Assembly (NCBI GenBank): GCA_023544495.1
Contig: JAMJFV010000038.1
Location: forward strand, 1-11,252
Direction: 5' to 3'
Source: ANME-2 cluster archaeon
GTDB taxonomy: Archaea; Halobacteriota; Methanosarcinia; Methanosarcinales; Methanocomedenaceae
Length of the DNA: 11,252 bases
Below, piece after piece: positions 7,069 to 11,252 of this stretch. The notes below the pieces were generated by a model. It did not search any database. It saw only the letters and a list, made by a program, of their open reading frames with translations, and was not told where the DNA came from. The position numbers and the translations under genes were made by a program. Every line of letters begins with the position of its first letter. The stretch's first letter is position 1.

Positions 7069-7932
7069 ATGGCAGGTATCGGAGAGTTCTCGGCTATACT
7101 GGCGGCATTTTTCTGGGCATTGGCAGCTGTACTGTACAAAGTGGGTCTGAAAAATATGAAGCCCTTTCCCGCAGTGCTGGTACGTACCGCTGCAGCCATG
7201 GGTTTCATGTTCCTGTTGAATATCGGGCTCCATGGATATGACCTCACAATACCGCTTATTGCGTTCTTGTTCCTTTCGCTGGGCGGGCTGCTTCGCCTCC
7301 TCCTGGGCGGATATCTGTATTTCCGTGGACTGGAATATGCTTCCGTGTCCAGGGTCCTGCCGCTGATATTCACCTTTCCCCTCTTCACTATGGTACTCAG
7401 CTGGCTGCTCTTGAAAGAAGCTATAGGTCCGGAGGTTGTGGCCGGGACCGTCCTCATCGTGCTGGGTATTTTGATATTGAGCAGGGAGAAGGCATCCGGC
7501 AGCGAGAAAGATCCCGGGATGGGAATCCTGTTCACTCTCATGGCCGCTATCTGTTATGCATTCTCCATCATTGCCAGCCGGACCGGTCTCAATTATGTGG
7601 AACCTCTCTAGGGGGCTTTCATAGCCCTTCCCATTCCAGTGATGACCATGTATGTGCTCTTTTCGCTGGACAAAGGCCCGGCCGCTGCTTTCAACCTGGA
7701 TAAACGGTCTTCGGCCATCCTTGCCCTTGGCGGGATATTCGGGATGGGGCTTGGCAGTTATATGTTCTTTATCAGTCTGACCAGTATCGGCACGGCCCAG
7801 GCTACGTCACTCGGTTCGATAACACCTCTTTTTTCCAGTTTACTGGCAGTAAGGTTCCTCGGGGAAAAGGTTACCGTACAACTCCTGCTGGGCATGATCA
7901 TTGTCATTGCAGGCACATGGCTTGTTATTTAA
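7069..7932 (+). CDS. EamA/DMT-family transporter with an in-frame TAG at codon 181
   Basis: A ten-helix drug/metabolite transporter (DMT superfamily) of 287 codons, the normal length, made of two EamA repeats. The first half has helices at FSAILAAFFWALAAVLY, AVLVRTAAAMGFMFLLNIG, IAFLFLSLGGLLRLLLG and on to GTVLIVLGILILSRE. The second half starts at GILFTLMAAICYAFSII and ends with LLLGMIIVIAGTWLVI. Codon 181 (7609-7611) is TAG, in the loop/helix region after NYVEPL. The frame then continues with GAFIALPIPVMTMYV and good family sequence to TAA at 7930-7932, with no other lesion. Either a nonsense mutation has split the gene (180 plus about 97 residues) or TAG is decoded, e.g. as pyrrolysine. 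Start ATG 7069 is chosen because family sequence begins there; no ribosome-binding site is seen. Substrate unknown. Confidence 0.75.
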
Positions 7933-7977
7933 GCTGCCAGGTTCACATTATTTGCGGTTAAATACTAAAAAAAACAG

Positions 7978-7983
7978 TATATA
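7978..7983 (+). promoter_or_regulatory. TATA box of the korDABC operon
   Basis: The TATATA core follows an A-rich stretch that could serve as BRE and lies 43-48 nt before the ATG at 8026. A start site about 25 nt downstream (around 8005) would lie after the alternative in-frame ATG at 7996, so this box favours ATG 8026 as the korD start. The four kor genes overlap with no internal gaps, so this is probably the promoter for the whole operon. Confidence 0.5.
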
Positions 7984-8025
7984 GTATACAACGATATGAT
8001 AATTCGATCAACCGGGGCATTCAAG

Positions 8026-8259
8026 ATGAACAATGACAAGGAAGAACCCATACACATTTTCTCCAGCTGGTGCAAGCAGTGCGGCATCTGCACAGCCATC
8101 TGTCCCAAGAAGGTACTTGAAAAAGGCCCTGACGGGTATCCTTATGCAGCCAGGCCAGATGATTGTATCCTGTGTGGAATGTGTGAAGCCCACTGTCCGG
8201 ATTATGCTATTACATTAAAGGCCAAACGTGAAGTGAAAGAGGAGGAAGAGCATGAATAA
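8026..8259 (+). CDS. korD: 2-oxoglutarate:ferredoxin oxidoreductase, delta (ferredoxin) subunit
   Basis: A 77-residue 2[4Fe-4S] ferredoxin-type subunit that passes electrons between the KorB catalytic site and external ferredoxin. Both cluster motifs are intact: CKQCGICTAICP (C16, C19, C22, C26) and CILCGMCEAHCP (C47, C50, C53, C57), with the intervening DGYPYAARPDDC typical of KorD/PorD. The tail is strongly acidic (EVKEEEEHE). An upstream ATG at 7996 is in frame, but 8026 fits better: it leaves a leader after the TATA box at 7978-7983 and has GGGG 9 nt upstream. The stop overlaps the korA start by 8 nt. The specific substrate is assigned from the operon and from sucCD nearby. Confidence 0.93.
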   Translation: MNNDKEEPIHIFSSWCKQCGICTAICPKKVLEKGPDGYPYAARPDDCILCGMCEAHCPDYAITLKAKREVKEEEEHE

Positions 8260-9382
8260 GCAAAATGAGGTATTGATGCAGGGCAATGAAGCTTGTGCCA
8301 TGGGCGCACTGTCGGCAGGCATGCGCTTCTTTGCAGGATATCCCATTACCCCCAGTACGGAAATAGCCGAGTTCCTGTCAGCCGAACTCCCTAAAATAAA
8401 TGGCACGTTCATCCAGATGGAAGATGAGATATCCAGCATGGGTGCCATCATCGGTGCCTCACTGGCAGGAGTAAAATCCATGACTGCTACGAGCGGTCCG
8501 GGTTTCTCTTTGATGCAGGAGAACATTGGGTTCGCATCCATGGCCGAAGTTCCCTGCGTGGTGGTCAATGTAATGAGGGGCGGGCCCAGTACCGGAATGC
8601 CTACGCGGCCCAGCCAGGGTGATGTCATGCAAAGCCGTTGGGGTACCCACGGGGACCACCCCATCATTGTGCTGTGTCCCAAATCTGTACTGGAATGCTA
8701 TACCCTGACAGTCCGTGCCTTCAACCTGGCAGAAAAATACCGAACCCCGGTCATTGTGCTCATCGACGGTATAATAGGCCATATGTGGGAGAACATCGAG
8801 ATCCCCTCCACGCTTGAGGTGATAGACCGGCCGAAACCCACGGTCCCTCCTGAATGGTACCATCCGTACGAGAACCTGCCTGGCGGGGATATCATGCCAT
8901 TGGTCCCCTTTGGCCAGGGATATCGCTACCATGTGACCGGTATGGTACATGATATGTCCGGTTTCCCTACCCTGGTCCATGAAGAGGTCGAACAATGCCT
9001 GAAAAGCATCACGAACAAGATCAAGAATAACCTGCATGACATCATAGAAATTGAAGAGTATCTCCTGAACGATGCAGACATCTGCGTTGTCGCGTATGGA
9101 AGTGTGGCCCGTTCGGCCCGGGAGGCAGTGAACATGGCACGGGAAGAAGGTATTAAGGCAGGGATGCTGAGACCGATCACGATGTGGCCGTTCCCCAGAT
9201 TCCATCTTGAAGATATTGCCACCAGGGTGAGAACATTCGTGGTACCTGAGATGAACCTGGGACAGGTTTACGGTGAGGTACTTAAGTCATGTTCCCAAAA
9301 AGCACTACGGGTCACCAGGGTTGATGGTGAACTGATAACACCGGACCAGATCTTGTCTAAAATACAGGAAGTGTCATCATGA
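8252..9382 (+). CDS. korA: 2-oxoglutarate:ferredoxin oxidoreductase, alpha subunit
   Basis: This subunit contributes the pyrimidine-side thiamine pyrophosphate and substrate domains of the reversible enzyme that makes succinyl-CoA + CO2 + reduced ferredoxin from 2-oxoglutarate. At 376 residues it has normal KorA length. Seen: GYPITPSTEIAE (29-40), MEDEISSMGAIIGASLAG (56-73), TSGPGFSLMQE (80-90), RGGPSTGMPT (109-118), QGDVMQSRWGTHGDHP (122-137) and a C-terminal domain with PEMNLGQVYGEV (332-343). The STEIAE and RWGTHGDHP blocks favour the 2-oxoglutarate class over pyruvate or branched-chain enzymes, though other 2-oxoacids cannot be excluded. A strong GGAGG lies 6 nt before the ATG, inside korD. 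The stop overlaps the korB start as ATGA. Confidence 0.94.
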   Translation: MNKQNEVLMQGNEACAMGALSAGMRFFAGYPITPSTEIAEFLSAELPKINGTFIQMEDEISSMGAIIGASLAGVKSMTATSGPGFSLMQENIGFASMAEVPCVVVNVMRGGPSTGMPTRPSQGDVMQSRWGTHGDHPIIVLCPKSVLECYTLTVRAFNLAEKYRTPVIVLIDGIIGHMWENIEIPSTLEVIDRPKPTVPPEWYHPYENLPGGDIMPLVPFGQGYRYHVTGMVHDMSGFPTLVHEEVEQCLKSITNKIKNNLHDIIEIEEYLLNDADICVVAYGSVARSAREAVNMAREEGIKAGMLRPITMWPFPRFHLEDIATRVRTFVVPEMNLGQVYGEVLKSCSQKALRVTRVDGELITPDQILSKIQEVSS

Positions 9383-10212
9383 TGCGTACAACTGAGACCA
9401 TTTACAAATACCTGCGTCCTGATAAGAAATTCCCGCATGTATGGTGTTCTGGATGCGGCATAGGTATTGTCATGGGAGCTCTGGTCAGGGCTATCGAGAA
9501 GACTGAGCTTTCGAAAGATGAGGTAGTCCTTGTCAGCGGAATTGGCTGCTCCGGCAGGATGAGCACCTATCTGGACTTCAATACCCTGCATACAACCCAC
9601 GGCCGGGCATTGACATTTGCTACCGGGATCAAACTGGCAAATCCTGAACTTACCGTAATAACTGTAATGGGAGACGGGGATGCCACAGCCATCGGCGGCA
9701 ACCACCTGATCCATGCCTGCCGTCGCAACATTGACATCACTTCCATTATCATTAACAACAATATCTATGGTATGACCGGGGGACAATACTCTCCCACGAC
9801 CCCAATGGAGCGCAAAGCCAGTACTGCGCAGTATGGCACTATTGAAAAACCTTTTGATATCTGTAAACTGGTTGAAGCGTGTGGTGCCACATTTGTAGCC
9901 AGGAGCACAACATTCCATGCCAAAATGCTTGATGCCATGATCCTGAGGGCAATCAACAAAAAAGGTTTTAGCGTGGTGGAGGCCATGTCCCAGTGCCCTG
10001 TCCAGTACGGCAGGCGAAACAAAATGGGGACACCTGTAGATATGATGCAATGGTTCAAAGATAATTCAGTAGCAAGCCCTGCATTTGACCAAATTCCCCC
10101 TGATGAAATTGATGAGCAGTTCCCTGTAGGGGTGCTGGTCAACAGGGAAGAAAAGGAATATATAGACCGGTACAGGGATATTGTCAAAAAAGCAGGTGGT
10201 GAAGTACCTTGA
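9379..10212 (+). CDS. korB: 2-oxoglutarate:ferredoxin oxidoreductase, beta subunit
   Basis: The thiamine-pyrophosphate diphosphate-binding subunit with one [4Fe-4S] cluster; 277 residues. Seen: WCSGCGIG (22-29), SGIGCSGR (53-60), the TPP/Mg motif GDGDATAIGGNHLIHACRR (99-117) with NNNIYGMTGGQ (126-136) and QCPVQYG (205-211). Four cysteines, C23, C26, C57 and C207, have the spacing of the cluster ligands in archaeal 2-oxoacid oxidoreductases. ATG 9379 overlaps the korA stop; a second ATG follows at 9382 and could equally be used. The stop TGA overlaps the TTG start of korC. All catalytic features look intact. Confidence 0.95.
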   Translation: MMRTTETIYKYLRPDKKFPHVWCSGCGIGIVMGALVRAIEKTELSKDEVVLVSGIGCSGRMSTYLDFNTLHTTHGRALTFATGIKLANPELTVITVMGDGDATAIGGNHLIHACRRNIDITSIIINNNIYGMTGGQYSPTTPMERKASTAQYGTIEKPFDICKLVEACGATFVARSTTFHAKMLDAMILRAINKKGFSVVEAMSQCPVQYGRRNKMGTPVDMMQWFKDNSVASPAFDQIPPDEIDEQFPVGVLVNREEKEYIDRYRDIVKKAGGEVP

Positions 10213-10766
10213 AGCGGTACCATATCTGTCTTTCGGGTTCGGGTGGCCAGGGCCTCATACTGGCTGGTGTACTGCTTGCACATGCAGCGGTCAGTGACGG
10301 GAAGTGCGTGACCATGACCAGCAGTTACGGTCCTGAGGCCAGGGGAGGTGCCAGCCGGTCAAGCCTGGTGATAAGTGAAAAACCCATCGATTATCCTCTG
10401 CCGTGCAGGCTGGATGTGCTGCTGACAATGAACCAGGAATCCTGTAATAGATATGCATCCCATTTGAAGGAGGATGGGATATTGATAGTGGATTCGACCA
10501 GGGTCATACACCAGCCTCCCATCAGGCATTACAGTGTGCCTTTCACCAGTATGGCATCACAGGCCGGTGCAGTACTTGCCGCAAATGTCACAGCCCTGGG
10601 CACCATCATAGGCCTGACAGGTATAGTCAGGCCTGCATCCCTTGAGATCGCTCTTCGTGCCCGTATCAAAGAGGAGATGCTGCCGTTGAATGAAAAGCTG
10701 TTGAAGCTGGGACTTAAGGAGGGCAGGAAACTTAAGAGCCACAGCAATGAGTATTACACCTACTGA
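10209..10766 (+). CDS. korC: 2-oxoglutarate:ferredoxin oxidoreductase, gamma subunit
   Basis: The gamma subunit, which in this family helps bind CoA and holds the complex together; 185 residues, normal length. Seen: the glycine-rich SGSGGQGLILAG near the N-terminus (about 9-20), SYGPEARGGASRSSL (39-53), and a conserved DVLLTMNQES core. The start is TTG at 10209, overlapping the korB stop (TTGA), with GGTGGTGA just upstream as ribosome-binding site; no ATG is close enough to keep the glycine motif. The TGA stop is followed at once by an in-frame TAG, a tandem stop that closes the operon. Confidence 0.93.
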   Translation: MKRYHICLSGSGGQGLILAGVLLAHAAVSDGKCVTMTSSYGPEARGGASRSSLVISEKPIDYPLPCRLDVLLTMNQESCNRYASHLKEDGILIVDSTRVIHQPPIRHYSVPFTSMASQAGAVLAANVTALGTIIGLTGIVRPASLEIALRARIKEEMLPLNEKLLKLGLKEGRKLKSHSNEYYTY

Positions 10767-10819
10767 TAGTATTATCGTAGATATTATTATACGATCAATT
10801 CTATATTACATATTTGAGC

Positions 10820-10825
10820 TTTTTT
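10820..10825 (+). terminator. Possible T-tract terminator after korC
   Basis: A run of six T lies about 54 nt past the korC stop in an AT-rich stretch. A weak upstream hairpin (ATCGTA and TACGAT arms within about 10773-10794) may add to it. Archaeal termination needs mainly T-runs, so this is a fair candidate, but the run is short. Confidence 0.3.
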
Positions 10826-10830
10826 CAACG

Positions 10831-10850
10831 TTCTGGACGATTCTGAACGG
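10831..10850 (+). repeat. Two tandem 10-bp repeats upstream of the secreted-protein gene
   Basis: TTCTGGACGA is followed directly by TTCTGAACGG; 8 of 10 positions match. One turn of helix apart, they lie about 60-80 bp upstream of the TATA box at 10909. They could be paired binding sites for a regulator of the downstream gene, or chance. The rest of the 216-nt gap shows only AT-rich sequence and the promoter. Confidence 0.25.
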
Positions 10851-10908
10851 ATTAGGAGTATTCAGTACCGAATTGAACAATGTAATACTTTTAAGACAGT
10901 GACAATGC

Positions 10909-10916
10909 TTATATAA
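10909..10916 (+). promoter_or_regulatory. TATA box of the secreted repeat protein
   Basis: TTATATAA, flanked by GC before and AAAAC after, is an excellent archaeal TATA core. The start site would be near 10938-10940, giving a leader of about 45 nt. That leader holds GAGGTGA (10970-10976), a full match to the archaeal anti-Shine-Dalgarno, 6 nt before the ATG. Strong expression is likely. Confidence 0.6.
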
Positions 10917-10982
10917 AAACGTGCCAGTTATATGTTTAGCACAAATGTGATGAAAATTGTGTTAATGCAGAGGTGAAGAAAA

Positions 10983-11252
10983 ATGAATCGAAATATGAAA
11001 TATACATTGATGCTATGTCTGAGTCTTGTACTCATGTTTGGTAGTGCAATGGCTGAAATGGGCAATAATACTACACAACCTTCTGCTGATACACCATCCA
11101 ATTATTCAATAAACGAAACTGAAGATATGGATGATGTTACAGGCGGTAATGGAACTGATGATGCTGCAGGCGGTAACGGAACTGATGATGCTGCAGGCGG
11201 TAACGGAACTGATGATGTCGCAGGCGGTAACGGAACTGATGATGTCGCAGGT
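10983..11252 (+). CDS. Secreted RTX-like nonapeptide-repeat protein, N-terminal part
   Basis: The first 90 residues of a protein cut by the right window edge. It opens with a Sec signal peptide: MNRNMK, a hydrophobic core around YTLMLCLSLVLMFG, and a likely cleavage after SAMA (residue 24). A short acidic linker rich in Thr, Ser, Asn and Asp follows. From residue 50 it is made of 9-residue repeats of the form GGNGTDD(A/V)A, which fit the RTX calcium-binding consensus GGxGxDxUx except that the aliphatic position is Ala or Val. Each repeat contains Asn-Gly-Thr, an N-glycosylation sequon, and the linker adds Asn-Asn-Thr, Asn-Tyr-Ser and Asn-Glu-Thr. The start is set by GAGGTGA 6 nt upstream. Likely extracellular or wall-associated; function unknown. 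Confidence 0.85.
   Translation, partial: MNRNMKYTLMLCLSLVLMFGSAMAEMGNNTTQPSADTPSNYSINETEDMDDVTGGNGTDDAAGGNGTDDAAGGNGTDDVAGGNGTDDVAG
11130..11252 (+). repeat. 27-bp coding tandem repeats
   Basis: Four full units (11130-11156, 11157-11183, 11184-11210, 11211-11237) and 15 nt of a fifth run to the window end, in frame. Units 2 and 3 are identical and unit 4 differs by two bases in the Ala/Val codon; unit 1 is the most diverged. Near identity at synonymous sites points to recent expansion by slippage or recombination rather than ancient repeats under protein selection only. Confidence 0.95.

Noticed and set aside
7996..8025. Earlier ATG for korD
   Set aside because: It lies at or before the expected RNA start from the TATATA at 7978-7983, lacks a ribosome-binding site, and adds residues not needed by the ferredoxin fold.
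10767..10769. TAG after korC as a decoded codon
   Set aside because: It follows an in-frame TGA, so it is only a backup stop.
10938..10963. Possible hairpin in the leader of the secreted protein (AGCACAA / TTGTGTT)
   Set aside because: The arms are 7 bp with a wobble pair and a 12-nt AT-rich loop; too weak to claim as a regulatory structure.
11130..11252. Direct repeats resembling a CRISPR array
   Set aside because: The units are contiguous with no spacers, 27 bp in frame, and code for a regular nonapeptide.

Overview
This window reads as chromosome of a euryarchaeon, most likely a methanogen or a methane/alkane-oxidising relative (Methanosarcinales/ANME-like is my inference; no marker here fixes the lineage). 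The evidence for Archaea is TATA-type promoters, Shine-Dalgarno sequences of the GGTGA/GAGGTGA type, a four-subunit ferredoxin-dependent 2-oxoacid oxidoreductase in the order D-A-B-C, a COG2403 / cyclic 2,3-diphosphoglycerate synthetase-like protein, an HAE3-type RND exporter, and T-rich tracts in the place of terminators.

Layout. Positions 1-4262, minus strand: an RND/MMPL exporter, then a cyclic 2,3-diphosphoglycerate synthetase-like P-loop protein, then a carbamate kinase cut by the left window edge. The last two overlap by 4 nt (GTGA) and are probably translationally coupled. Positions 4263-4678 hold a 43-residue zinc-ribbon gene (minus strand) with tandem TATA boxes and a polypyrimidine terminator, plus a 27-bp near-perfect palindrome between it and the divergent sucC. 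Positions 4679-6663, plus strand: sucC-sucD, succinyl-CoA ligase, overlapping by ATGA. Positions 6708-7042: a frameshifted second copy of the last third of sucD. Positions 7069-7932: an EamA/DMT transporter interrupted by one in-frame TAG, either a nonsense mutation or, in a pyrrolysine-using archaeon, a sense codon. Positions 8026-10766: korD-korA-korB-korC, 2-oxoglutarate:ferredoxin oxidoreductase, with every gene overlapping the next. Positions 10983-11252: the start of a secreted protein built of 9-residue repeats that fit the RTX calcium-binding consensus and also carry an N-glycosylation sequon per repeat.

How the genes fit together. SucCD and KorDABC catalyse adjacent steps linking succinate, succinyl-CoA and 2-oxoglutarate. 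Together they form half of an incomplete TCA cycle, which in methanogen-type archaea usually runs reductively to supply glutamate. The EamA gene and the sucD remnant lie between the two modules and mark a site of local duplication and decay. The minus-strand operon combines an exporter with two ATP-linked small-molecule enzymes whose joint purpose I cannot deduce.

The most unusual items are the in-frame TAG, the palindrome in the divergent promoter region, the orphan mini zinc ribbon, the sucD remnant that kept its catalytic His, and the RTX/sequon repeat protein.
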